The translations under genes and the position numbers were made by a program. From NCBI RefSeq assembly GCF_028421645.1, contig NZ_CP116887.1, forward strand, positions 1,366,001-1,430,000: DNA of 64,000 nt. The letters are read 5' to 3'. This DNA is from Aneurinibacillus sp. Ricciae_BoGa-3 (GTDB taxonomy: Bacteria; Bacillota; Bacilli; Aneurinibacillales; Aneurinibacillaceae). Positions 35,663 through 43,833 of this stretch are shown here, piece after piece (the first letter of the stretch is position 1; every line of letters starts with the position of its first letter). Below the pieces are notes generated by a model. That model was not told the DNA's origin and ran no database searches. It saw only the letters and a list, made by a program, of their open reading frames with translations.

Positions 35663-35694
35663 ATGATAAGACTTAAACCATGGTTTAAGTCAAC
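35663..35694 (-). promoter_or_regulatory. MerR-type promoter/operator with 19-bp spacer
   Basis: On the minus strand, TTGACT and TATCAT are separated by 19 bp. The spacer overlaps a perfect 22-bp palindrome at 35670-35691 (half-site GACTTAAACCA). This is the layout on which MerR proteins act. Confidence 0.85.
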
Positions 35695-35838
35695 AAAAAA
35701 CAAAAAAATATTTTTGTCTAGTCAAGGAGTTTTTTAATTATTCAACTGTGAAGTTTCATGTAGGCGCAATTAAGGGTGGAAAAATAATGCTAATAAGCCA
35801 TTTTAAGCATTTTGAAGAAAATTCTAAATGAAACTAAA

Positions 35839-35879
35839 CTGTGGTGCAGCTTCGCTGCTTGGGTGGCTAACGGGAATCT
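35839..35879 (+). repeat. Structured repeat, copy 2
   Basis: CTGTGGTGCAGC, a GCAGCTTCGCTGC hairpin, GGGTGGCTAACGGG, AATCT. It matches copy 1 at 30559-30606 except for a shorter stem and a missing CAGG. Confidence 0.7.
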
Positions 35880-35990
35880 TTTCCCTAAAAACAGAATGGT
35901 TATTGAAGTAACGGGATTCGTTAGTTCAATTAATTGCTCAAAATAGGAGCGGTTTTTCTTTTGGTCAAAAATCAATAACACAGCCAACAT

Positions 35991-36025
35991 GAAAAAGAGC
36001 GATCATTTCTGATCACTCTCTTTCG
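35991..36025 (-). terminator. Terminator downstream of the MazF-like remnant
   Basis: Read on the minus strand, a GAAAGAG-GTGATCA stem pairs with TGATC-CTCTTTTTC around a 4-nt loop, ending in T. Confidence 0.6.
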
Positions 36026-36077
36026 ACTTCGGTTTGGTTAGTTAGGTAATGTTTTTTAAATACCCGACATACTCAAT

Positions 36078-36416
36078 TTACACTTTTCTGAATTCTGTGC
36101 ACGTTCCTCGTCTTCTTCGAAGCAGGGACGCTTGCATTGTGAAAACACGATTCGGCTGCGCCCATGACATTTCTCTAAGGCCCGATATACTCCATTCAAC
36201 CAAAGGAATCTTGCAACTTTCGTGTGGCGGGCAAAAAAGCCAAACCCTTTTTCCACGGCGACCCCGTATTTTGTAGTATTTCGGCTGCTGACTTGTAATG
36301 GGCATAACCATCAGTACATCTTCTTCTGTTTCTGGATCTGTCTCTTCTCTCATGATGATGCATGGGCGGTATTTACCTTCTCCCGGTTCATCTCGATATT
36401 CTACCTATACATCCAT
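36078..36416 (-). pseudogene. PemK/MazF-like gene with an early stop codon
   Basis: The minus-strand frame reads MDV, TAG, then VEYRDEPGEGKYRPCIIM...VLMVMPITSQ. The GKxRPxIIM and VMPITS pieces resemble the N-terminal half of PemK/MazF endoribonuclease toxins; the rest (KIPLVEWSISGLREMSWAQP) would be its C-terminal part. The amber codon at position 4 makes it a probable pseudogene unless translation begins downstream. No antitoxin-like gene lies upstream. Family call is tentative. Confidence 0.4.
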
Positions 36417-36607
36417 GATTTGCAAACGGGTTGTGCAGGTATGTCTGATTTACAGAATATGTAGTATTACCAATTGTATATGATTCCCAAACTGAACGCT
36501 AGTCCCAAATCGGTCTTAAATTTGGACTTTCCTCCAGAACAGTTGATACAATATCTGTGATTCCCAAAATCCACGACTAACGATAAACGCTGTTAATGCC
36601 TTGGAGG

Positions 36608-36638
36608 ATAGAGGGGGGTGGAAGCCCCTCTATTTTTA
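36608..36638 (+). terminator. Terminator
   Basis: ATAGAGGGG / CCCCTCTAT stem with an 8-nt loop and TTTTT. No intact plus-strand gene precedes it within about 2.6 kb. Confidence 0.75.
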
Positions 36639-36688
36639 TCCATACAACAATTAATACATGTATTGGTAAAAGAGGTCTTATTGTGGTA

Positions 36689-36746
36689 CAAAAAAAGGAT
36701 AGATGTAACTAGATAATTCTCTGTTACATCTATCCTTAATTTTTTA
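36689..36746. terminator. Bidirectional terminator
   Basis: Perfect 15-bp inverted repeat AAGGATAGATGTAAC / GTTACATCTATCCTT, 13-nt loop, A-run before and T-run after. It would end the minus-strand His-rich protein transcript. Confidence 0.85.
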
Positions 36747-36841
36747 CTATATAATGTGTAACATTATATGAATTTAATTAGTTTTTCTCAGTGAAAACGC
36801 ACAAGTTGATAAAATGGTTGGGTGTGTGCTTTTTATCTTAT

Positions 36842-37129
36842 CTAGGCGGTAAAATCGATGGTGCTGGATTGAAATGTCGATGAGGCGGTTTGTTGTGTTT
36901 GAGCGGGTGTGGCTGAATAAGTTGAGGTGTTTTCAACTTGCTGTGGTGCCTTTGTTGCCCGTGCATGATGCCCATGGTGTCCATGATGGCCCTTTTTAAC
37001 TTCGGTGCCTTCATTGGACTTGGCACCATCTGCTTGAAGCTGGGCTTTTTGCCCTGTTGTACTGCTGTTTTGGGGATTGGGATAACTTGTTGGGTACAGT
37101 TGAGTTGATGATGTGCTTGAAATATTCAT
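36842..37129 (-). CDS. Small Ser/Thr/Gln-rich protein with His-Gly cluster
   Basis: A 95-residue protein of low complexity. The first 35 residues are Ser/Thr/Asn/Gln-rich, a central EVKKGHHGHHGHHARA block may bind metal, and the C-terminal third is again Ser/Thr/Gln-rich. No signal peptide or membrane segment, so probably disordered and cytoplasmic. AAAGGAG lies 10 nt before the ATG, and a terminator follows, so it looks like a real single-gene unit. Family not recognised. Confidence 0.65.
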   Translation of the reverse strand: MNISSTSSTQLYPTSYPNPQNSSTTGQKAQLQADGAKSNEGTEVKKGHHGHHGHHARATKAPQQVENTSTYSATPAQTQQTASSTFQSSTIDFTA

Positions 37130-37235
37130 TCAATAAGACTCCTTTCTTAATTGGAACAGGACCATTATATCTGCAAGATGTGTTCGGATTAGGTCAAATA
37201 GATTAAGAATGGATGAGAAGCTTATTAACAAGAAT

Positions 37236-37272
37236 GAAAAAAGGACCTGTTGATTGATTTCAACAAGTCCTT
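37236..37272 (-). terminator. Terminator after the 37.3-kb orphan gene
   Basis: Minus strand: AAGGACTTGTTG / CAACAGGTCCTT stem with an 8-nt loop, then TTTTTC. Confidence 0.75.
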
Positions 37273-37287
37273 ATCATTATTTTAATA

Positions 37288-37674
37288 TCAGCCGACGACG
37301 GTAAGATCGGTGTATTTGGCGAAATAGTTTAGGAAAAGTTTATGCAGAGGCACAATAAAATCAGTTTCACCGTTTTCATAAATACCGGATCTGCGATAGA
37401 CGCGGACTTTATCTGCTACTATTTTATAGTAGTTGGATGAAAACTGTGTTTTTACCTTTTCCGTAGGATTATTGGATGTCATAAATGTCATCCGTTTTGT
37501 ATTTAAACTATGAGGAATCATGCTGATAATATCTTTAAATAATATGTGATAGCTGCAGTGCGGCCGCTGAAAAATTATCTCCTTCGTTGTAACCGTGCAC
37601 CCTAAATTCCCGTTCTTGTGGGAAAGAAGAAGAGTGCCCTCCATATCTTTTACACGAATAAAATCTTGGCTCAT
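37288..37674 (-). CDS. Unrecognised 128-residue protein
   Basis: A soluble protein with alternating hydrophobic residues suggesting mostly beta structure in the first 90 residues (GTLLLSHKNGNLGCTVTT, a possible PH-like barrel) and an amphipathic C-terminal helix (PLHKLFLNYFAKYTDL). It starts at the ATG at 37674 after TAAGGGTG and has its own terminator. No family is recognised and the neighbours give no functional hint. Confidence 0.6.
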   Translation of the reverse strand: MSQDFIRVKDMEGTLLLSHKNGNLGCTVTTKEIIFQRPHCSYHILFKDIISMIPHSLNTKRMTFMTSNNPTEKVKTQFSSNYYKIVADKVRVYRRSGIYENGETDFIVPLHKLFLNYFAKYTDLTVVG

Positions 37675-37927
37675 TATACACACCCTTACTATTAATATAG
37701 GTAGAGGTCCACTTAATCATAATGAAAAACGCCTGTTATGTAAAGTCATTTTCCTGTGATATTAATGGAAGTCTGTTTTCCAGCCAGTCGACCCGGGTAT
37801 GAGAGTTGGACTAAAGTAAGAAGTTGATTGGTAGATTATACGAAAAAAAACAAAACAAAGGAGGTACATGGTAAAATAAATGGAATAAGGTGTCGTGTGT
37901 CATAAATGGCAGAAAGGAAGTTGAGCA

Positions 37928-40516
37928 GTGAACGAACTATTCAGACGGCTTAAAGTCTGGCTGCAAACATTTTACAATCAGGAATACGAGGAAATAGGAG
38001 AGGCAGAAGCTAAACAGGAGCGAAGAGATGTGTATTCTTCCGCTGGCAATAAAAACTTATCGATTCGGACGGCCAGAATATATCCCAAAGGGGATGTTGT
38101 CGAGCGCGACGTTAGTTCCGTACCGCTTGCGTCTCCTGCACCCCGCACAGTTGCGGGCAGAAACCAGCAAAAAAATTCTTTTCGATTTCCTTTAATTCCG
38201 GATAATCAGGCGGATAAACCTTCCTTCCCCCGAACTGCTGGAGACCATAGCCCGCAAAAGCGAATACAACAGAAACCGGCTTCACCCGTTACGCGTCATG
38301 TTGATGCAGGAAGAATTCCGGATGCTACAGAGGGAGCGGCCCCGGTTAACAGGCCACGGAGTGAAGAAAAGAAGCCATTCCGGCCAACCGAGGTGATTTC
38401 CCCTGTGTATGGGTATAAAAGGCCAGAGCCCAAAGAAGAAATGAAAAGAGAGAACACTGGAAAACCGAACCACAGCGAGCAACCGGTACACAGCAAGCAA
38501 CCGGTACACAGCGAGGAAACAGGCCAGAGCGCCGGTCCTGGTGACCTGTCAGAAAAGCTTATGGGACAACATTGCCAAACAGAAACTGAAAGGCAGCTTG
38601 AATGGGAAGAAGAAAAACCAGATTGGTTTTTGTCGGGGCTGCAAACTTCAGCCGATAACAGTACCACTGAACAGGATACAGTCCTTCAGGCAGAGCCTAT
38701 TATTCTTAAACGGGAGTACAGCAGGGAACTGGAACCAGAAACGCACTCAAATTCCCCGTTCATCGAAGTGGTTCAGCAAAGGGAACAACAACGGCCTTTA
38801 GAGAAAACCTGCCTTCCTGCTGCCCATGCCCCGGAGCCCTCTGGATTAGAAGATAAGCAGAGTGTACAGGCAGATCAACCGGATTCGGAAGAAGGATTGC
38901 TAGCAGTAGAACCGGTACAATCATTTAACCAAACACAATCAGCACCATCACACCCAGCCGAACGATCAAAGCAATTTGAGTCATCACTTCGAGCAGAAAG
39001 CTCTATTGGGGCTGGTCGCATTGTGAGTTTTGCGGCTCAAGGGCAGGTACATAAACAAGGAAGCGGAAGCTTTTCACAGGAAGGGTCCTACAGCAGGCCG
39101 GCTACATCGCTGCTGCATCCGGCATTAGCGGTGAATAAAGAAAACACAAATTTCGTTCATAGTCAGCAGGAACTCCTCGCGGTAACCCTGCAGAACTTTA
39201 ATGTCCATGCGGAAGTCATTGGGACGGTTCAGGGTCCTACAGTTACTCGCTATGAGGTACAGCCAGCTCCCGGGGTAAAAGTAAATAAGATTACCAATCT
39301 GGTTGACGACATTAAGCTGAGCCTTGCTGCGCGGGATATCCGAATCGAAGCGCCGATTCCTGGCCGTTCCGCTGTAGGAATTGAGGTGCCTAATGAAGAG
39401 AGTGTTCCGGTATATCTTCGCGGAATTTTTGAGTCAGAGGCATTTCAAAGCAACCCTTCTCCGCTTGCGGTCGCATTAGGTCTTGATATCGGCGGTGAGC
39501 CGGTGATTGCTGACTTATCGAAAATGCCGCATGGATTGATTGCGGGTGCCACAGGTTCAGGGAAAAGTGTGTGTATCAACTCTATCATCGTAAGTCTGCT
39601 GTACAAGGCATCGCCTGATGAAGTCCGGCTGCTGCTGATTGACCCTAAAATGGTTGAGCTGGCGCCTTATAACCGATTGCCCCATCTGGTGGCCCCGGTT
39701 GTGACCGATCCAAAGCAGGCAACTGCTGCATTGAAGTGGGCTGTGGGAGAAATGGACAGGCGTTATGAGAAGTTCGCTGAAGCGGGGGCACGGGATATCA
39801 GCCGCTACAATGAGTTGATGCGCCGCAGCTACCCCGACATAAAAGAATACATTCTGCCGACTATTGTTATTATTATTGATGAGTTGGCCGACCTGATGAT
39901 GGTTGCACCCGGGGATGTTGAAGAGTGCATATGCCGAATAGCCCAGAAAGCGCGCGCCTGTGGAATTCATCTGCTGGTGGCTACACAGCGTCCTTCGGTG
40001 GACGTAATTACGGGGCTCATCAAAGCCAACATTCCCACTCGAATTGCGTTTTCTGTGTCGTCCCAGACGGACTCCCGCACTATCCTTGATATGAATGGGG
40101 CGGAACGGCTGCTGGGGCGCGGTGATATGCTATACTTATCCTCCGGAAGCTCGAAGCCTGTAAGGCTGCAAGGACCCTATGTATCGGATGATGAGATAGA
40201 AGCTGTAACGGACTTTGTCAAAAGCCAGGCGGAAACGAATTATTTGTTTGAGAAAGAAGATTTAAGCCAGATTGTTGCGGCAGATCAATCTGATGAACTG
40301 TTTGCTGAAGCCGTATTATTCTGTATCGAGAACGGACAGGCTTCTGCGTCCTCGCTACAGCGAAATTTTCATATCGGGTACAACCGTGCGGCCCGCCTTA
40401 TCGACATGATGACCGATCGCGGATTCATATCCGGCCAATCCGGCAGCAAGGCGCGGGATGTATTCCTTACACAGAGTGAATACGAAGAGTTATTTCTAAA
40501 CGACAGCCGTATTTGA
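37928..40516 (+). CDS. sftA: SftA-type soluble DNA translocase (FtsK/SpoIIIE family)
   Basis: An 862-residue DNA pump. It lacks the N-terminal membrane domain of SpoIIIE/FtsK; instead a charged Pro/Gln/Glu-rich linker of about 390 residues precedes the motor, including a short repeat (HSEQPVHSKQPVHSEE). The motor has Walker A GATGSGKSVC, Walker B IIIIDELADLMM and the ATQRPSVDVITG motif. A C-terminal winged-helix gamma domain (AVLFCIENGQASASSLQRNF onward) would read polar DNA motifs. SftA clears chromosome DNA from the division septum. GTG start. Confidence 0.9.
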   Translation: MNELFRRLKVWLQTFYNQEYEEIGEAEAKQERRDVYSSAGNKNLSIRTARIYPKGDVVERDVSSVPLASPAPRTVAGRNQQKNSFRFPLIPDNQADKPSFPRTAGDHSPQKRIQQKPASPVTRHVDAGRIPDATEGAAPVNRPRSEEKKPFRPTEVISPVYGYKRPEPKEEMKRENTGKPNHSEQPVHSKQPVHSEETGQSAGPGDLSEKLMGQHCQTETERQLEWEEEKPDWFLSGLQTSADNSTTEQDTVLQAEPIILKREYSRELEPETHSNSPFIEVVQQREQQRPLEKTCLPAAHAPEPSGLEDKQSVQADQPDSEEGLLAVEPVQSFNQTQSAPSHPAERSKQFESSLRAESSIGAGRIVSFAAQGQVHKQGSGSFSQEGSYSRPATSLLHPALAVNKENTNFVHSQQELLAVTLQNFNVHAEVIGTVQGPTVTRYEVQPAPGVKVNKITNLVDDIKLSLAARDIRIEAPIPGRSAVGIEVPNEESVPVYLRGIFESEAFQSNPSPLAVALGLDIGGEPVIADLSKMPHGLIAGATGSGKSVCINSIIVSLLYKASPDEVRLLLIDPKMVELAPYNRLPHLVAPVVTDPKQATAALKWAVGEMDRRYEKFAEAGARDISRYNELMRRSYPDIKEYILPTIVIIIDELADLMMVAPGDVEECICRIAQKARACGIHLLVATQRPSVDVITGLIKANIPTRIAFSVSSQTDSRTILDMNGAERLLGRGDMLYLSSGSSKPVRLQGPYVSDDEIEAVTDFVKSQAETNYLFEKEDLSQIVAADQSDELFAEAVLFCIENGQASASSLQRNFHIGYNRAARLIDMMTDRGFISGQSGSKARDVFLTQSEYEELFLNDSRI

Positions 40517-40586
40517 CTTTTCGACACAATTATGTAGGTTTGATATAATAGATTTGATGGATTGCAGCAGAGAAGGAGGAATTGCC

Positions 40587-41270
40587 GTGCATGAGGATCA
40601 GGAAGTGCCTGTTCTTGTAGATTTTCTTGCGGAAAGACATGCCAAGCAGCGGTTTTATGATGATGTCCATCAGAAGCTGTTGGATGATTTCTTCGAATTT
40701 ACCTGCCAATCTCTTAATCTGCGTGAAAAAGTGCGTGCTAAACACCTGTTTCGCAATCGGGTGAATATCTCATCTGAAGTTCTTCTGCACCCTGCCTGGG
40801 AAGCACAATATGGTATCTGGTTTATGCTGGAATATCAAAATATTAAAGGAGAACGAATGATAGAGAAATACTTAAGCGAACGCCATGCCTCTTTGTCTGA
40901 AGAGGAACTTCATCTCGCCGCTTATTGGATGGCCACCTATCCATCGGTCTATAAGGTAGTCGAAGAGTGGCAGGATGGCTACCGTCTTGTCGATTTATGG
41001 ACCGGTGTGGAAATCCATGCAACGCTGAAACAGGATCAGTTTGTACGAAAAGAATTTATTGTTGATCAGTATATATTTGCCCGTGTTGTAAAGGTCGGTT
41101 TTATTCATTGTTTTCTCGGGCCTTATGCGCTCATTAGCAAGGATAAAGCCCCGGACATTAAACTAACCATGGAAAAAAGTTTTGACCGCAGCAAGCAGGA
41201 GAACAGCCCGTGGTCCTGGCGGCTGTTTATGCAGCACCATGGGATAGAAGTTCTCCGGCAGAACCCATAG
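40587..41270 (+). CDS. Conserved hypothetical protein, 227 residues
   Basis: A soluble protein; the N-terminal half is helical (DDVHQKLLDDFFEFTCQSL) and the second half contains a WQDGYRLVDLWTGVEIHAT segment like the small beta-barrel seen in some SEC-C-motif and YecA-like proteins, but no Cys/His SEC-C motif is present. GTG start with AGAAGGAGGAA. It follows sftA by 70 bp and ends at a strong terminator. Function unknown. Confidence 0.65.
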   Translation: MHEDQEVPVLVDFLAERHAKQRFYDDVHQKLLDDFFEFTCQSLNLREKVRAKHLFRNRVNISSEVLLHPAWEAQYGIWFMLEYQNIKGERMIEKYLSERHASLSEEELHLAAYWMATYPSVYKVVEEWQDGYRLVDLWTGVEIHATLKQDQFVRKEFIVDQYIFARVVKVGFIHCFLGPYALISKDKAPDIKLTMEKSFDRSKQENSPWSWRLFMQHHGIEVLRQNP

Positions 41271-41281
41271 TTTTTTACAAG

Positions 41282-41312
41282 AAACAGGCTTCCGTATCGG
41301 AAGCCTGTTTTT
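41282..41312. terminator. Bidirectional terminator between the hypothetical gene and moeB
   Basis: A perfect 12-bp stem (AACAGGCTTCCG / CGGAAGCCTGTT) with TAT loop and T-run. Confidence 0.9.
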
Positions 41313-41323
41313 CAGGTTGTCTT

Positions 41324-42343
41324 TTATGCGCCGATAAAGCGTGCATAGAGCGTTCTGGCTACCGCAGGGTCACCTGTTCCCTGCACCATAGTCCTTCCGT
41401 TCGGAAAAACAACAAGTGTGTAATCACCCGTCTTAAAGCGAAGCAGGAATTTGTTGCGTTCTACCTTTCCGAGTACAGCGAATGTTTCAGCTAGTTGATC
41501 CAGATTTAGCTGCCTGTCAAATGCGGGGGTGATCTGTACGCTATTGCGTCCGCATAGAGCGGCCACTTGCTCCTGTTCGCCGGTGTGCTCAAGAAATTCA
41601 TACAATCCTCTGCCGCATGCCGGGCATTCCGGGTTGCGCCCTTTAGCAATACGCGTCTGGTTATGCGTATTGTTCCATACCTCCAGGTTTTCAAGGAACG
41701 GACTGTAGTGCTCTTCATCATGCAGGAGAAGTTTTAGTGCTTCAACCGCCTGGTATGAGGCGACGATGTCAACGACAGGCCCAATTACTCCGGCCGTGTC
41801 ACATGTTTCCCCGCCTTCAGGAAAGTCGGGGTAGAGGCACCGCAGGCATGGCGTTTGTCCCGGCCGGAAAGCTGCAAAAATACCCTGAGAGCTGACTGCT
41901 CCTCCATATACCCATGGAATCCGATGCTTCACAGCGACGTCGTTTATCAAATAACGGATTTGAAAATTATCGGTCCCGTCAAGTATAATGTCAGCGTCTG
42001 CCAGAAGAGATTCTGCATTGGAAGGGATCACATCCGTGATAACCGGTTCTATTGTGACGCCGCTGTTGATTTTGCGCAGTTTTTCATAGGCAGCAGCAGC
42101 TTTGGGAAGATGCTGGGCTGCGTCTTCTTCATCGTAAAGCATCTGCCTTTGAAGGTTACTTGGTTCAACGAAATCCCTATCTATTACGCGCACGTGCCCC
42201 ACTCCGGCACGGACCATGTGATTGGCCAGTACAGTGCCCAGAGCGCCTGCACCTACGATAACAGCCCGGCTTGCGCCCAGCCGCTCCTGGCCTTCTTGTC
42301 CAATTGGCTTAAAAAGGATTTGCCTTGAATATCGTGTATCCAT
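41324..42343 (-). CDS. moeB: MoeB/ThiF-family adenylyltransferase
   Basis: A 339-residue E1-like enzyme that adenylates the C-terminal Gly-Gly of a ubiquitin-fold sulfur carrier (MoaD or ThiS). The ATP-binding motif VIVGAGALGTVLANHMVRAGVGHV, the Arg/Asp finger DRDFVEPSNLQRQ and the DGTDNFQIRYLIND segment are clear. A zinc site is formed by CLRC and CPAC. An extra C-terminal domain of about 90 residues follows. Nearby moaA and moaC support a role in molybdopterin synthesis. ATG at 42343 follows AAGGAG. Confidence 0.85.
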   Translation of the reverse strand: MDTRYSRQILFKPIGQEGQERLGASRAVIVGAGALGTVLANHMVRAGVGHVRVIDRDFVEPSNLQRQMLYDEEDAAQHLPKAAAAYEKLRKINSGVTIEPVITDVIPSNAESLLADADIILDGTDNFQIRYLINDVAVKHRIPWVYGGAVSSQGIFAAFRPGQTPCLRCLYPDFPEGGETCDTAGVIGPVVDIVASYQAVEALKLLLHDEEHYSPFLENLEVWNNTHNQTRIAKGRNPECPACGRGLYEFLEHTGEQEQVAALCGRNSVQITPAFDRQLNLDQLAETFAVLGKVERNKFLLRFKTGDYTLVVFPNGRTMVQGTGDPAVARTLYARFIGA

Positions 42344-42598
42344 GTACAATGCTCCTTAGTTGTTGCGGTTTTCTTTATTGTAACGCACACAAGCTAAAAT
42401 GGACAGCCAGAGGGTTCGGCTATGCTGTGCGCTATGTCACAATGAAAAACCTTATTGTATGGTATACTTTGATAAATTAAAGCAGCGCACACTCGTGACT
42501 TTAGTCATGAGATAGCCGCCTTTTTAAAACACCATGATTTTCCACTCGTTGTGTCGTATAATAAGAATATACGTTCGCAAAGGAAAGGAGGATCGTCC

Positions 42599-43705
42599 AT
42601 GCTGGTACACAAAGCGTATCGTTTTCGTCTCTATCCCAATGCCGCCCAAACTACTCTTTTGCGTAAAACCATCGGATGTGCCCGATTCGTGTTTAACCAC
42701 TTCCTGTCGTTGTGGAACCAGACGTATACACAAACAGGCAAAGGCTTAACGTACAGTGCCTGTTCAAAGGAGTTAACCGCACTTAAAAAACAACTTCCCT
42801 GGTTGGCCGAAGTCGATAAGTTTGCCCTGCAAAACAGCCTTCGTCACCTAAATGATGCGTACACGCGGTTTTTTAAAAGGCAAAACGACCGCCCGCGCTT
42901 TAAATCGAAACGCAATCCTCTGCAATCCTACCAGACGGCGTTTACCAACGGAAACATTCGGATTGAGGGCAACAAGATTAAGTTTCCGAAGCTCGGGTGG
43001 GTGCGGTTTGCGAAGTCCCGAGAGGTCGAAGGTCGTATTTTAAGTGCCACGCTACGCCAGACACCTGCCGGAAAGTATTTTGTTTCGGTGCTGTGTGAAG
43101 TCGAAAGTCAGCCGTTGCCTGTCTGCGACCGAACGGTCGGCGTGGATTTGGGGCTCAAAGATTTTGCCATTCTCTCCACCGGAGAGAAAATTGCCAACCC
43201 GAAGTACCTTCGCCGCTACGAAAAAAAGCTTGCCCGCTGGCAACGAACGTTATCCCGCCGAAAGAAAGGCGGGCGTAACCGCGACAAGGCACGCCTTCAG
43301 GTGGCTCGCCTCCATGAGAAGGTTTTCAATACCCGAAACGATTTTCTTCACCAACTAAGTACAAGGCTGGTTCGTGAGAACCAAACAATCAGCCTCGAAG
43401 ATTTGGTGGTGAAGAATATGGTGAAAAACCATAGGCTGGCGAAGAGCATCTCAGATGCAAGCTGGTCGGCGTTTCGCTCGATGGTGGAGTACAAAGCATG
43501 CTGGTATCGGCGCAAGGTCAGCATTGTCGGCAGGCAGTTTCCATCGAGCCAGCTCTGCCACGTGTGCGGGTACCGCCACAAAGAAGTGAAGAATCTCAAC
43601 ATCAGGGAATGGAACTGCCCATCGTGCGGCACACACCATGACCGGGACGAAAATGCGGCGATGAATCTGGACCGCGAAGGACAACGTTTGCTGGCGCTAG
43701 CTTAA
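42599..43705 (+). CDS. tnpB: TnpB RNA-guided DNA endonuclease
   Basis: A 368-residue TnpB. N-terminal segment [21 protein letters not shown], then the split RuvC nuclease with [11 protein letters not shown] (Asp), [11 protein letters not shown] (Glu) and [10 protein letters not shown] (Asp), and a zinc finger CHVC...CPSC between the last two. All catalytic and zinc residues are intact, so the enzyme is probably active. The ATG at 42599 follows AAAGGAGG. TnpB cuts DNA matching its guide next to a TAM, favouring retention of the element. Confidence 0.93.
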   Translation: MLVHKAYRFRLYPNAAQTTLLRKTIGCARFVFNHFLSLWNQTYTQTGKGLTYSACSKELTALKKQLPWLAEVDKFALQNSLRHLNDAYTRFFKRQNDRPRFKSKRNPLQSYQTAFTNGNIRIEGNKIKFPKLGWVRFAKSREVEGRILSATLRQTPAGKYFVSVLCEVESQPLPVCDRTVGVDLGLKDFAILSTGEKIANPKYLRRYEKKLARWQRTLSRRKKGGRNRDKARLQVARLHEKVFNTRNDFLHQLSTRLVRENQTISLEDLVVKNMVKNHRLAKSISDASWSAFRSMVEYKACWYRRKVSIVGRQFPSSQLCHVCGYRHKEVKNLNIREWNCPSCGTHHDRDENAAMNLDREGQRLLALA

Positions 43706-43806
43706 AGCCCCAGCCAACCGTGGGAACCACGGAGCTAGCCTGCTGACCTTCACCCGGTAGGGTGTTCAGCGCAGGAATCTCGCGACTTTAGTCGTGAGAG
43801 GTTCAA
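43690..43806 (+). ncRNA. Candidate TnpB guide RNA (omegaRNA/reRNA) scaffold
   Basis: The sequence between the tnpB stop and the right end contains several short stems (GTGGGAACCAC; GCTGACCTTCACCCGGTAGGGTG; the GCGACTTTAGTCGTGAG hairpin). In this family the scaffold ends at the right end and the guide is the adjoining genomic flank, here starting about 43807. Limits are approximate. Confidence 0.6.
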
Positions 43807-43833
43807 AACACTTGGTAAGGAGAGGGCGAGCTG

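Larger units (their letters stand above)
35695..36077. other. Intergenic stretch with repeats and hairpins
   Basis: No gene seen. It contains repeat copy 2, a near-perfect inverted repeat (ATTGAAGTAACG / CGTTAGTTCAAT, 35905-35933), and the hairpin at 35991-36025. Confidence 0.6.
36417..36841. other. Intergenic stretch with two terminators
   Basis: No gene supported. Two strong hairpins at 36608-36638 and 36689-36746 separate the transcription units. The 36480-36600 segment is unassigned. Confidence 0.6.
42481..43806 (+). mobile_element. IS200/IS605-superfamily element carrying only tnpB (IS1341-type)
   Basis: Bounded by subterminal hairpins: CTCGTGACTTTAGTCATGAG at 42492-42511 on the left, and the related CGCGACTTTAGTCGTGAG at about 43782 on the right, the latter ending in GGTTCAA. 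The left flank AAATTAA would be the target motif (TAM). No tnpA is present, so it would be mobilised in trans. The segment from the end of tnpB to the right end should encode the guide (omega/re) RNA. Boundaries are inferred from the hairpins. Confidence 0.75.

Noticed and set aside
42599..43705. Cas12-type effector of a CRISPR locus
   Set aside because: Size, ends and lack of an array show a TnpB of an IS200/IS605-type element.
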